Assembly: GCA_021107435.1 (NCBI GenBank)
Contig: JAIOSV010000067.1
Span: forward strand, 1-47,901
DNA from: Candidatus Sabulitectum sp.
GTDB taxonomy: Bacteria; Fermentibacterota; Fermentibacteria; Fermentibacterales; JCC-6
Length of the DNA: 47,901 nt
Direction: 5' to 3'
Shown: positions 1-7,699 of the stretch, piece after piece
Numbering within the stretch: the stretch's first letter is position 1
Layout: each line of letters opens with the position of its first letter
Position numbers and translations under genes: made by a program
The notes under the pieces: model-generated
What the model saw: the letters and a program-made list of their open reading frames with translations, nothing else
The model's database searches: none
What the model was told of the DNA's origin: nothing

Positions 1-253
1 GGAGAATGCTCATCTCTATTCTAAAAGAACTCCTGAGTTCTCAGAGTTGCTTTAACCTTATCGTTTTCCAATTGATTCCATTGGCTCTGGAAGTCTCCCG
101 TTAAGAAGATTTCCTTCACCACTCCCCCCGTTTGGTGATGATGCATATGACTCAAACTATGATGCCATCCCTTTGCAGTTTTTTAGCTCTGAACCTTGCG
201 CCAATATTATGTTCAATGTGCGATTAGTATTGTTCCATTACGCTCATCGGCTC

Positions 254-274
254 CAAATCCTGTCCCCGCTACCA
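254..274 (+). other. tRNA 3'-end-like fragment ending in CCA
   Basis: The bases resemble the 3' part of a tRNA: the end of a T loop, a T-stem half CCTGT, an acceptor half CCCCGCT, then ACCA. No matching 5' acceptor (AGCGGGG) or anticodon arm is visible upstream, so this is not an intact tRNA. A terminator-like hairpin follows 8 bases later. It may be a decayed tRNA gene or a tRNA-derived attachment-site remnant. The remaining bases 1-253 show no gene I can support. Confidence 0.35.
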
Positions 275-282
275 AAGACAAG

Positions 283-309
283 TCCCGGTAGAAATGCCGG
301 GATTATTCT
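283..309 (+). terminator. hairpin terminator
   Basis: TCCCGG and CCGGGA form a 6-bp stem around an 8-base loop and are followed by TTATTCTT on the + strand. It fits the end of a former tRNA transcript. Read on the other strand it could also end the cutA transcript. Confidence 0.5.
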
Positions 310-321
310 TAGATGAAAGTA

Positions 322-651
322 CTATATATTTTCCCGTGTCACTTTTCTCATCCACGCGAGATATTCAGAAGAGGTGCTGGAGAGAGGGATAACAATGAGT
401 TCCGCCACCTGGTACGGGTGGTGCTTCCTGATAAAGGCGATGAGTTCAGCTTCCCGTTCTTTGATGGTCTTCAGGTTGAGCTGATATTCATTTTCAGTGC
501 AGACCTTTCCCTCCCACCTGTAAGTGCTGGTAATTTCAGATGAGACCTGAGCACAGGCAGCCAGTCTCTGATTTACCGCCTGTTCTCCAGTTTTGAGAGC
601 TTCCTCCCTGGAGGGGTAGGTGGATATCACAATAACTGCTTGAGTCTCCAA
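322..651 (-). CDS. cutA: CutA divalent-cation tolerance protein
   Basis: Small cytoplasmic CutA1-family protein of about 109 residues, the usual length. Family members form ferredoxin-like trimers linked to copper/divalent-cation tolerance, although the biochemical role is poorly defined. Visible hallmarks are the N-terminal beta strand QAVIVISTYPS, the cysteine-containing stretch QRLAACAQV, the YRWEGKV strand and the late HPYQVAELI strand. I chose the TTG start at 651 because GGAGG lies 10 bases upstream. An in-frame TTG at 678 would overlap the upstream gene and has no such site. The start lies one base beyond the stop of the creatininase-family gene, so the two are translationally coupled in one operon. 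Family assignment is firm; physiological role is not. Confidence 0.9.
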   Translation of the reverse strand: METQAVIVISTYPSREEALKTGEQAVNQRLAACAQVSSEITSTYRWEGKVCTENEYQLNLKTIKEREAELIAFIRKHHPYQVAELIVIPLSSTSSEYLAWMRKVTRENI

Positions 652-652
652 A

Positions 653-1354
653 TTACTCCAACCTCCGGATGGTTTCAATCAGAGAATCCGTTATGAATTC
701 AAACAGTATCTTTCCCTTCGAAACCGATGCGTCTGAGAGGTCAGTCCCAACTCCTCCATCAGGGTAGACATCTTTCCATTGCTCCGGAGAGATCTCTGAT
801 ATGTTCTTTACAGCAGGCGGGTAAGTTCCTGTGAATACTCCGGGGATTGATCCCGAGAGGAGATACCAGACCAGTGAGACTTCTGAAGCGGTTACGTGGT
901 AGCCGGATTTCCTGAAGAGGAGGTTTTCCTTTTCCTGGACTCCGGGAAGCTGCCAGTAACCCAGGTAGTGAGAAGAGATGGTTCCTTGAGTTTCAGAAAT
1001 AGCTCGCTCCGCGCCTTTTCTGTTTCCTCCGTGTCCGCTGAGAATAAGAATCCGATTGAATTTGTTTCTGGCTGCTTCATTGATTATCTCAACAAGGAGT
1101 TTTGAGTATGTTTTTTCGGAAAGGGTAAATGTTCCCGGAAATGATGAATGACAAAGGGAGTATCCATAGTAAAGAGTTGGCAATACCGGAGTTGATGTGA
1201 GCAGTCCTGCTTCTCGGCAAAGAGCCCCGGCAATAATTCCGTCACAGCCCAGAGGTGCTTCGGTACCGTGCTGTTCCAGGCTGCCTGCAGGCAGCAGTAT
1301 CATTGAACGGGAGGCATTCTCTACTTCTGCTGACAAGGATTCGATTAGATTCAA
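653..1354 (-). CDS. creatininase-family metal-dependent amidohydrolase
   Basis: Creatininase/MftE/FAPy-deformylase family, about 233 residues, the normal size. Metal-ligand motifs are visible: LPAGSLEQHG near the N-terminus with Glu and His, an Asp in the following GCDG, SGHGGN in the middle, and a downstream Glu in TASEVS. The family hydrolyses cyclic or linear amides; known members act on creatinine, the mycofactocin precursor peptide and the FAPy intermediate of riboflavin/F420 biosynthesis. I start it at TTG 1354 because AAGGGGG lies 8 bases upstream; the open frame extends to 1420 without a good site. It is followed by cutA (coupled) and lies head to head with a CofE-like gene, with only 37 bases between start codons. 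The F420-type neighbour makes a cofactor-related substrate plausible, but that is inference. Confidence 0.8.
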   Translation of the reverse strand: MNLIESLSAEVENASRSMILLPAGSLEQHGTEAPLGCDGIIAGALCREAGLLTSTPVLPTLYYGYSLCHSSFPGTFTLSEKTYSKLLVEIINEAARNKFNRILILSGHGGNRKGAERAISETQGTISSHYLGYWQLPGVQEKENLLFRKSGYHVTASEVSLVWYLLSGSIPGVFTGTYPPAVKNISEISPEQWKDVYPDGGVGTDLSDASVSKGKILFEFITDSLIETIRRLE

Positions 1355-1391
1355 GAGTATTACCCCCTTAAGAAGGTTAAGAGAGGAATAT

Positions 1392-2099
1392 ATGCATACA
1401 AAGACTCCTGTAATTACCATTGACAGTACCGAGTGGTTGAGAATTCCTGTGAAGACCAGATTGATCCTTCGTGGTGATGATCTTGCAGAGGCAATTCAGG
1501 AGGGTCTTTCCAATGCGGATATCACCCTTGTACCTGAGGATACTCTGTTTGTCAGCGAGAAGGCGGTTGGAGGCAGTCAGGGCAGGTACTTTATACTGGG
1601 TGAGGATGAACTTCATGTGAGGCCGCTTGCCCGGTTTCTCAGCAGGTATGTAACGAAAACACCAGGCGGAATAGGACTTGGGATGCCGGAGACAATGGAA
1701 TGTGCTCTGAGAGAGTGCGGAACTGTCAGGATACTGTTTGCGGCGCTTGTAGGGGGCTTCACCAGATTTCTCGGCAGAAGAGGAGACTTTTACAGAATTG
1801 TCGGCACCTGCGCCAGATCTATAGATGGTCCCACAAAGGGTACTATTCCGCCTTTCAACAACGCTGTGAGCCTTGCTCCTCTGGACCCGGAAGGAGTATC
1901 AAGAAGGCTGTCTGAAAAGTTTAACTGCACGGTTGCGATTGTGGATATCAATGACCTTGGAGGAAATATCCTGGGTTGTTTCCCCCATGACAAAGATCGG
2001 GATATGCTTGTTAAAATTCTTCAGGACAACCCTCTGGGACAGGGAAGAGCACAGACCCCTGCAGGCATCATACGCAGGGTCAGTTCTGACGATTCCTGA
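1392..2099 (+). CDS. CofE-like (F420-0:gamma-glutamyl ligase family) protein
   Basis: About 235 residues resembling the CofE/FbiB-N ligase fold, which adds glutamate to coenzyme F420-0 using GTP. Family-like features are the IPVKTRLILRGDDLAEAI N-terminus, EDTLFVSEKAVG, a central GRRGDFYRI-G stretch and the C-terminal VDINDLGGNILG. I start at ATG 1392 with GAGAGG upstream, although the frame is open to 1197. The window contains no other F420 gene, and CofE-like proteins exist in organisms without F420, so the substrate is uncertain. Its 3' end overlaps the convergent membrane-protein gene by 20 bases. Confidence 0.65.
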   Translation: MHTKTPVITIDSTEWLRIPVKTRLILRGDDLAEAIQEGLSNADITLVPEDTLFVSEKAVGGSQGRYFILGEDELHVRPLARFLSRYVTKTPGGIGLGMPETMECALRECGTVRILFAALVGGFTRFLGRRGDFYRIVGTCARSIDGPTKGTIPPFNNAVSLAPLDPEGVSRRLSEKFNCTVAIVDINDLGGNILGCFPHDKDRDMLVKILQDNPLGQGRAQTPAGIIRRVSSDDS

Positions 2100-2451
2100 C
2101 TCCGAAGAGATTTTCCACGGCAGATGTCAGAATAGATATTACTATTGCCGCAAGTACAGCCCACCAGTAGCTGGCGATAGCAAAACTATCCAGAAACGCA
2201 GAAGCCAGAACGATCATCAGACCGCTGATCAGAAATCGAGCAAGCCCCAGTGTCAGTAGCTGCAGAGGACAGGTTAAGAGCGCAATAACAGGGGCAATGA
2301 AGAAATTCAGGAGACCAATGACTCCCGCAGTAATTATGATGCCCCAGAAACCGGAAAAAACCATTCTATCTCCCATAATGAGAGATGTGAGATAGAGAAC
2401 CAGTGCGGCAATAATAAAATTAGGCAGAATCCCGACAGATTTTTTAGCCAT
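2080..2451 (-). CDS. phage-holin-4-superfamily small membrane protein
   Basis: A 123-residue protein that is almost entirely hydrophobic, with four predicted membrane helices (around residues 8-24, 32-52, 58-82 and 93-113). The pattern FWGIIITAGVIGLLN, then N-F-x-x-P-V-I-x-L-L-T-x-P-L and L-G, is typical of the PF04020 family (four-helix 'phage holin' family, YvlD-like), found in ordinary chromosomes with no phage context. Start ATG 2451 is preceded by GGAAAGGAA. No lysis gene or other phage gene is nearby, so a lysis role is not supported. Confidence 0.75.
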   Translation of the reverse strand: MAKKSVGILPNFIIAALVLYLTSLIMGDRMVFSGFWGIIITAGVIGLLNFFIAPVIALLTCPLQLLTLGLARFLISGLMIVLASAFLDSFAIASYWWAVLAAIVISILTSAVENLFGVRNRQN

Positions 2452-2477
2452 TTCCTTTCCTTTCCTGTTCAAAATAC

Positions 2478-2506
2478 TTGACAGAACATAATCAATTTAT
2501 GATAAT
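2478..2506 (+). promoter_or_regulatory. sigma70-type promoter of tRNA-Gln
   Basis: TTGACA at 2478-2483, a 17-base spacer and GATAAT at 2501-2506, placed 10 bases before the tRNA 5' end. Confidence 0.8.
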
Positions 2507-2516
2507 TGCTGCTCGC

Positions 2517-2590
2517 TGGCGAATCGTCCAATGGCAGGACATCGGTCTCTGGATCCGATAATCGGGGTTCGACTCCCTGTTCGCCAGCCA
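2517..2590 (+). tRNA. tRNA-Gln (anticodon CTG)
   Basis: A 74-base tRNA with encoded CCA. The acceptor stem TGGCGAA pairs fully with TTCGCCA. The anticodon loop is CTCTGGA, giving anticodon CTG after the invariant T. The T arm contains GTTCGAC. The U1-A72-type acceptor end is typical of bacterial tRNA-Gln. Its own promoter and terminator surround it. Confidence 0.93.
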
Positions 2591-2602
2591 TTTGTCTTTA
2601 TG

Positions 2603-2624
2603 GGGAGCGAAAGCTCCCTTTTTT
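2603..2624 (+). terminator. rho-independent terminator of tRNA-Gln
   Basis: GGGAGC and GCTCCC pair perfectly around a GAAA tetraloop, followed directly by six T. Confidence 0.9.
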
Positions 2625-2740
2625 CATATTCAGCAACAGGTTAAGGGTGTTCCACAACTTTCATGAATTTTGCACCTGGAGACCTGTTCGGTCTGGTTTG
2701 GAACCCCATTACTTTTACTTTGAGGAGCCTTTTTCAGCAT

Positions 2741-2761
2741 AAAAACACCCCCCGGAGGGGC
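2741..2761 (-). terminator. possible terminator after the beta-helix gene
   Basis: On the minus strand a short GC stem (CCCC/GGGG, three-base loop) is followed within four bases by TTTTT. It lies about 250 bases past the stop of the beta-helix gene. Bases 2625-3008 hold no convincing intact gene; a frame-broken coding-like stretch is noted in the findings. Confidence 0.4.
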
Positions 2762-3008
2762 TATTGGCAATGTAGCCTGATTCTATCGGGTACACTTCGT
2801 CATCTGCAATGAGCGGATCACAGCTACGAGTTCGAAGAGATTGGAAGTACACTTGCAATTCATCGAACAATCTGTCTATTTCCAGGTTGTGTTCCTTCAG
2901 ATCGGAGATCTATTTTGGAAGCTCTCTACTTCGTTTTCATATGACCGTAGATGTGGCAGAACAGCCTGGCTGTTTAACCTGCCGATGAATGAAGTTCCAA
3001 GAATGTTG

Positions 3009-4442
3009 TTACCGGAGAACCAAGAAGCTTCTTGTCGCCGAGAAGTTAGAGACCTCAATCCTGCTGCAGTAGAAACCATTCTCCAGATCAGGGCAAATAA
3101 TTTCATTAGCACCATTCAAGTATTGATTCTCCTGCTGATACACCACACGGCCTGTAATGTCGTAGATCTTCAACCTCGCAAGGCATGACTCAGCAAGAGT
3201 GAATTCGATCATTGCTGTAGATTGTACCGGGTTGGGGATAACACTCAGGAGCCGCACTGGTGATAATTGTATTCCCACATGTTCTGACAATTCGATTTCT
3301 GTTCCTCCTTGACTCCAGTAGGCTACCCCGGAACCTCCATAAACACCCATATCGTTGGTCACGGTTCCAAGTGAGGGCCAGGCCGCATAGCCCGGCTTGG
3401 AGGAATCTTCTGGATCGTAGAAGATCTGGTCAGGATTACCTGCATCGACGCAGGGAGATCCAGGATCAAGATGGTATTCACTCAGCAAACCTGTACAGAA
3501 CTGCGGATCACTGTCTATATTTCCAGTTCCTGCATAGCCCCCTTCAACATTGCTGTACTCCACTGCAATGAAGCTGCCACCAGTTTGAGAAAGCATGTTA
3601 CTACGTACAATGCAATTAGCTATGTCGCATTCTGATTGATCCAGGACGGCTACGGCATTATTGGTCTGATTTAGGTTGTAACAGAACACTGTGTTCTCGA
3701 TAACCACATCGGATTCATTGTCGATGCACACGGCAGTTGCGATACAGGCATAGAAACCTGAGACCAAGCCATTACAATAGAAAATATTGTTAGACAGAAA
3801 AGCGTCGCCATCGATATAGATGCAGAGACCGTATGTATAGACTGCATATGATTGAATATGGTTGTTTGTGAAGCTGTTATTTCGAATCTCTACCATGGAT
3901 GTGGGCTGGTCCTGGTGGATGTAAATGCAAAGCCCTTTCAGTATACTATAACCATCACAAAGCCAGCACGAGTCCCAATAGATGCTGTTATTAAGAAACT
4001 GATTTCCCTCTATAAGGGCACTTGAATTTGTCAGTTTAATGATGCCGCCATTTTTAGAATCCTGAAGCATCACACCGGTATAAGACCAGTAGTAAGACTC
4101 GAACACATTATCCACAATTGATGGATCAGCGCCCTCTGCTTCAATTGGAATCTCATAATAGTCTATCGGACCATGAACATTAAAACCCTTCAGGACTGCA
4201 TCTCTACCCTCACCGTTAGTGAACCTGATGTAGCCATATATATAAGTCGAGTCTGGACCCTGGGTACTCTCAACATGAACGTTCTTTCCCCCATAGTTGA
4301 AGCCATCATAGTATCCTGGTAAAACCATAATGGAATCACCATCTTCAGAAGCATCTATGGCGGTTTGTATTAAAGTGTAATCAGTAGGAACGTAATGAAC
4401 CGAAGCCAGTACTATGGAGATTAGCAACTGAAGGAGATTCAT
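3009..4442 (-). CDS. secreted parallel beta-helix protein with C-terminal sorting domain
   Basis: A 477-residue exported protein. It has an N-terminal hydrophobic signal (MNLLQLLISIVLASVHYV). A long region of short Asn-rich turns (SSALIEGNQFLNN, EIRNNSFTNN, DAFLSNNIFYCN, IANCIVRSNML) is characteristic of right-handed parallel beta-helix repeats. It contains the late motif NDMGVYGG common to such proteins in FCB bacteria. The last ~80 residues form a type IX-like sorting module (IPNPVQSTAMIEF, IYDITGRVV, NGFYCSRI, ending SFLVLR). The start ATG 4442 has AAGGGG six bases upstream. Beta-helix proteins often bind or cleave polysaccharides, but no catalytic residues can be assigned, so I infer only a cell-surface or secreted structural or binding role. 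Confidence 0.8.
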   Translation of the reverse strand: MNLLQLLISIVLASVHYVPTDYTLIQTAIDASEDGDSIMVLPGYYDGFNYGGKNVHVESTQGPDSTYIYGYIRFTNGEGRDAVLKGFNVHGPIDYYEIPIEAEGADPSIVDNVFESYYWSYTGVMLQDSKNGGIIKLTNSSALIEGNQFLNNSIYWDSCWLCDGYSILKGLCIYIHQDQPTSMVEIRNNSFTNNHIQSYAVYTYGLCIYIDGDAFLSNNIFYCNGLVSGFYACIATAVCIDNESDVVIENTVFCYNLNQTNNAVAVLDQSECDIANCIVRSNMLSQTGGSFIAVEYSNVEGGYAGTGNIDSDPQFCTGLLSEYHLDPGSPCVDAGNPDQIFYDPEDSSKPGYAAWPSLGTVTNDMGVYGGSGVAYWSQGGTEIELSEHVGIQLSPVRLLSVIPNPVQSTAMIEFTLAESCLARLKIYDITGRVVYQQENQYLNGANEIICPDLENGFYCSRIEVSNFSATRSFLVLR

Positions 4443-4646
4443 ATCAACCCCTTCCAGGATGTTTTTGTATCCTTCAACAATCGCCCTGCGATTTGATATG
4501 TATCTATTATATATCAGACTCTGAAGAATTCCTACCACCTGGATTGTTAGCAAAATCCTGAAGAAGCTGTTTCGATCAACTCTTCAAGGTTGCCTGGATA
4601 TGCTGGTCCTTCCCCTCTCTCATAGCTTTCCAGTAACCAGGAATTT

Positions 4647-4743
4647 AAAGTGTTCCAACTCTCAAACTGACGGCCAGCCATTTTTATATCTTTCAAAAAA
4701 ACCTTCCCCAATGCTTATGTAGAGAGGCTCTAGAGGAGTTCGG
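4647..4743 (+). repeat. dispersed intergenic repeat, copy A
   Basis: Two-part repeat. The first 33 bases (to 4679) match the cores of copies C and D; 28 of 33 bases equal copy C. A second block at 4702-4743 matches copy B at 31 of 42 positions with almost the same spacing. It is non-coding and lies upstream of the M1 peptidase gene. Confidence 0.65.
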
Positions 4744-4875
4744 ATTTTTGTTTATTCGACACCCAGATACCATTTCCCACTTTATCTGGAACACTAAGAG
4801 TGTGTAAATTGAAAGAATTTCTGTGAATATGAAAGCTCCTGCATATCAGCAGGGGCAATTGCTTTTCTGGAGCTC

Positions 4876-5010
4876 TTACTTGATTACTACAAATCTCTGG
4901 CTGTCTGTGTAGTCTTCCGTGATCATCCTCATCTGTAGAGTAAACTGAATAGGCTCCATTGAAATTTCCGTCAACGGTCTGAGAAATAGCTTATCAGTTC
5001 CATCCAATGC
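4876..5010 (-). pseudogene. relic of a sorting-domain C-terminus
   Basis: The minus strand reads a coding-like tail, MRMITEDYTDSQRFVVIK, followed by a stop. It closely matches the end of the sorting modules in this window. The reading upstream contains an ALDGTDKLF stretch but no recognisable protein beyond that, and a stop occurs about 58 codons upstream. It is probably the decayed end of a secreted-protein gene. Otherwise bases 4443-5183 contain only repeat A and the leader of the M1 gene. Confidence 0.45.
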
Positions 5011-5183
5011 TTTGAATTGATTCATGAAAGGTAGAGCGGGTCTTCTTTTTACTCAGAGTTGCTCCTGTGCAGGAAATGCTCGCTGAAGTATCACAGAATA
5101 CAAACCATCAGTTTCAAATTCAATTTACGATTATGTTAAGTGTGCTGTCTTTTAATAATGAACAATTTTTAAGGAGCACTATT

Positions 5184-7046
5184 ATGCTGATTCACTTCTT
5201 TCTGCTGATAGTTGTGTTCGTTTCACTGCCAGTTTCCAATATGCAGCATGATGGAAAGATAGATGTTCTTTTTTCGGATGTCTTATCTCGAGGTCCACAC
5301 TCTTTTGATGTGCTTCATTACGATGTTTCGCTGGAAATATTCGAGAGCATTGAAGAGATAGCAGGTGTTGTTGGCATCCATTTCCAGTCGATGGAAAACA
5401 ATCTCACAGATATAATCCTTGATTTTAAAGGATTGACCATTGACTCAGTCTGGAGCTCCCAGGGCACCCTTGTGTTTCTTCAGGAGGATGAAACTGTAAG
5501 TGTTGATCTCAATTCTTCGCTGAATCCCGGGGACACCACTACCGTTTGGCTTTCATACAGTGGATCACCCATAATCCAGGGAGGAGCAGGTCTTCACTGG
5601 AATATGGAACTCGCAGGGCACATATCACATTACAGCGTAGGTATGAAACCATATTCCGGTCGATACATGCTTCCGTGCTGGGACGACATCTACGACAAAG
5701 CCTCAATGGATATCCATCTTACAGTGACAGACACACTTTATGCAATAAGCTGCGGTGAATTGATAAATGTGGAAGCCGGTACTGGTACCACCACCTATCA
5801 CTGGAATCATCCACGAGAAATTTCACTGTACATATGGGCTATAGCTGTATCAGATTTTATTGTGGTGGAAGACTCCACATACGAATGGATCAAATACTAC
5901 ACATATCCAGACCTTATTGATGAGATCGAGATGATATTTGGCAAAGCTGATAGAATGCTCGACTGTTTTGAAGAAATTTATTGTCCTTATCCATGGGATC
6001 AGAATCTGGGATTTCCATTTGTAGAGACTTCGGGCTACTACGAACACAACACAATTCCCTTCACGATTACAGGAGAGAGTATTGTTGCGCATGAAATTGC
6101 CCATCACTGGTGGGGCAATCTGGTAACAGAGGAAGACTGGCCGGAGATCTGGCTTGCAGAGGGTTTCGCAACCTACAGTGAAGCTGTGTGGGAAGAATGG
6201 GAATACGGTTCTGAAGCTTACACGGATTACATGTTTGAAGTTATGCAGGGGTATGTAGCCACCGGCCTCGTCCTTCCCATTGTGCCTGCCAGTAATTACT
6301 GGAGCCCTACTGTTTATAAAAAAGGAGCAAGCGTACTCCATATGCTCAGGTATGTAATAGGAGAAGATGATTTTTTCGCGGGTCTACAGCTTTACCTGGC
6401 TGATAATGCATACGGATCTACCACAACTGTTGATCTTATCGATGCTTTTGAAACAACTTCCATGCAGCAGCTGGACTGGTTTTTTGACACATGGGTTTAT
6501 GACTATGCTTACCCTGAGTACGAACTCAGCTGGGAAAGCCAGCAATCCGGTTCAAACTGGGAAGTGAGTATTGCTATAGAGCAAATCCATACTCTTGGAC
6601 CAGTTTTCGTGATGCCTGTAGAGTTCCTTATAGAAGGGGCGGAAAACGACACACTGGTTGTTATGTGGAACGATATTCAAAACCAGGAAGAAACTTTTAC
6701 AGTGAGTTTTTCACCACAGGAAGTAACAATTGATCCTTACCACAATATTCTCAGAGCTGGGCTGGTTCTGGGGGTTGAGGAAGAAGAGGCGAGCAGTTAC
6801 CCCAAACCGCCTCCGGTAATCTTTCCAAATCCTGCTCACTCAAGTATTGCGATAATGTGGCAGCATCATGGGGAGTTCACTGCCACGGTATTCGATCTAA
6901 GTGGACGCTGTGTGCTTAAGGGAAGGATTTCTTCCAGATCAACTACATTGGATGTTTCTTCTCTTCCTTCTGGTTGCTATCAGGTGGTTGTAGAGAGCTG
7001 CACTTCAAGAGACTCTACTCCCCTCACGGTAATCAGTGAGGAGTAA
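5184..7046 (+). CDS. secreted M1-family metallo-aminopeptidase with sorting domain
   Basis: A 620-residue exported zinc aminopeptidase of the M1 family. It has a signal segment MLIHFFLLIVVFVSLPVS, then the N-terminal beta domain. The zinc site is complete: HEIAH at 303-307 and a third ligand Glu at 326 (H-E-x2-H-x18-E). The substrate-binding GxMEN-type motif just before it reads GYYEHN, an aromatic variant of the usual GGMEH. The C-terminal ~80 residues are a sorting module (FPNPAHSSIAI, VFDLSGRCV, SGCYQVVV), so it is probably secreted by a type IX-like route. Start ATG 5184 has AAGGAG eight bases upstream; the frame is open earlier but has no site. Spacing of 59 bases to the next gene suggests an operon with the barrel and S41 lipoproteins, a possible peptide-scavenging set. 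Confidence 0.9.
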   Translation: MLIHFFLLIVVFVSLPVSNMQHDGKIDVLFSDVLSRGPHSFDVLHYDVSLEIFESIEEIAGVVGIHFQSMENNLTDIILDFKGLTIDSVWSSQGTLVFLQEDETVSVDLNSSLNPGDTTTVWLSYSGSPIIQGGAGLHWNMELAGHISHYSVGMKPYSGRYMLPCWDDIYDKASMDIHLTVTDTLYAISCGELINVEAGTGTTTYHWNHPREISLYIWAIAVSDFIVVEDSTYEWIKYYTYPDLIDEIEMIFGKADRMLDCFEEIYCPYPWDQNLGFPFVETSGYYEHNTIPFTITGESIVAHEIAHHWWGNLVTEEDWPEIWLAEGFATYSEAVWEEWEYGSEAYTDYMFEVMQGYVATGLVLPIVPASNYWSPTVYKKGASVLHMLRYVIGEDDFFAGLQLYLADNAYGSTTTVDLIDAFETTSMQQLDWFFDTWVYDYAYPEYELSWESQQSGSNWEVSIAIEQIHTLGPVFVMPVEFLIEGAENDTLVVMWNDIQNQEETFTVSFSPQEVTIDPYHNILRAGLVLGVEEEEASSYPKPPPVIFPNPAHSSIAIMWQHHGEFTATVFDLSGRCVLKGRISSRSTTLDVSSLPSGCYQVVVESCTSRDSTPLTVISEE

Positions 7047-7105
7047 CATATTGGTTAAGAGAGCGCCTGGTACTTGTATGGGTCATTCAATCAGAGGGAA
7101 GTAAC

Positions 7106-7699
7106 ATGGTATTAATGTTTATCCTGAGTATTGTCGGAGGGATCGATTTTTCAGTAATGGGTGGTCTTGGTATTTCAAATAACTCAGTAGAGTATGGAAT
7201 CACAAGGGAAATCGATTTCAACCAATCAGCCGGGGCTCCCATTGTAAATATTCAGTCGGGTTACCTGTTTGACAGCGGATTTCGACTGGGAATCGATTTC
7301 CTGAACACCCTCTCTTCTTTTGAGTGGAAAGCAGAGTCAGAAGACTTTCAACGCACCGGATCGATTAAAGAAGGCAATCTTGCAGTAGCTGGTTCCTATT
7401 TGATTGATGCCGGGAGGTTTCGTCCGTATCTGGGGGCGGGTGCCGGTGTGCACTGGGGAAGCTACATATACACATACACAGCTGATTCTATCTCCCTGAA
7501 GAATATTGATGATCTCGGTCAAACCGTGGGACTCACTGTGTTTTGCGGATTGGAAGTCGATCTGATGCAGCCGCTGATAGTGAATTGCAGACTATCATAC
7601 AATCATGTTCCAAGAACAGGTTTCACCGGCTGGCTTGTTGAAGATGTTGATTATATGAACAGGGTTGATCTGCTTATCGGGCTGGGCGTAAGACCGTGA
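7106..7699 (+). CDS. outer-membrane beta-barrel protein
   Basis: A 197-residue protein with a short hydrophobic N-terminus and repeated amphipathic strands rich in aromatic and glycine residues (YLFDSGFRLGIDFL, RFRPYLGAGAGVHWGSYIYTY, VGLTVFCGLEVDL, YMNRVDLLIGLGVRP). The size and 'PYLGAGAG' signature fit eight-stranded OmpA/OmpW-like barrels. Start ATG 7106 has AGAGGGAA upstream. Its stop overlaps the start of the next lipoprotein gene by 4 bases, so the two are coupled. Specific transport or structural function is unknown. Confidence 0.65.
   Translation: MVLMFILSIVGGIDFSVMGGLGISNNSVEYGITREIDFNQSAGAPIVNIQSGYLFDSGFRLGIDFLNTLSSFEWKAESEDFQRTGSIKEGNLAVAGSYLIDAGRFRPYLGAGAGVHWGSYIYTYTADSISLKNIDDLGQTVGLTVFCGLEVDLMQPLIVNCRLSYNHVPRTGFTGWLVEDVDYMNRVDLLIGLGVRP

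Noticed and set aside
2080..2451. Prophage or lysis cassette suggested by the holin-family match
   Set aside because: No endolysin, integrase or structural phage gene is nearby; this family is common in ordinary chromosomes.
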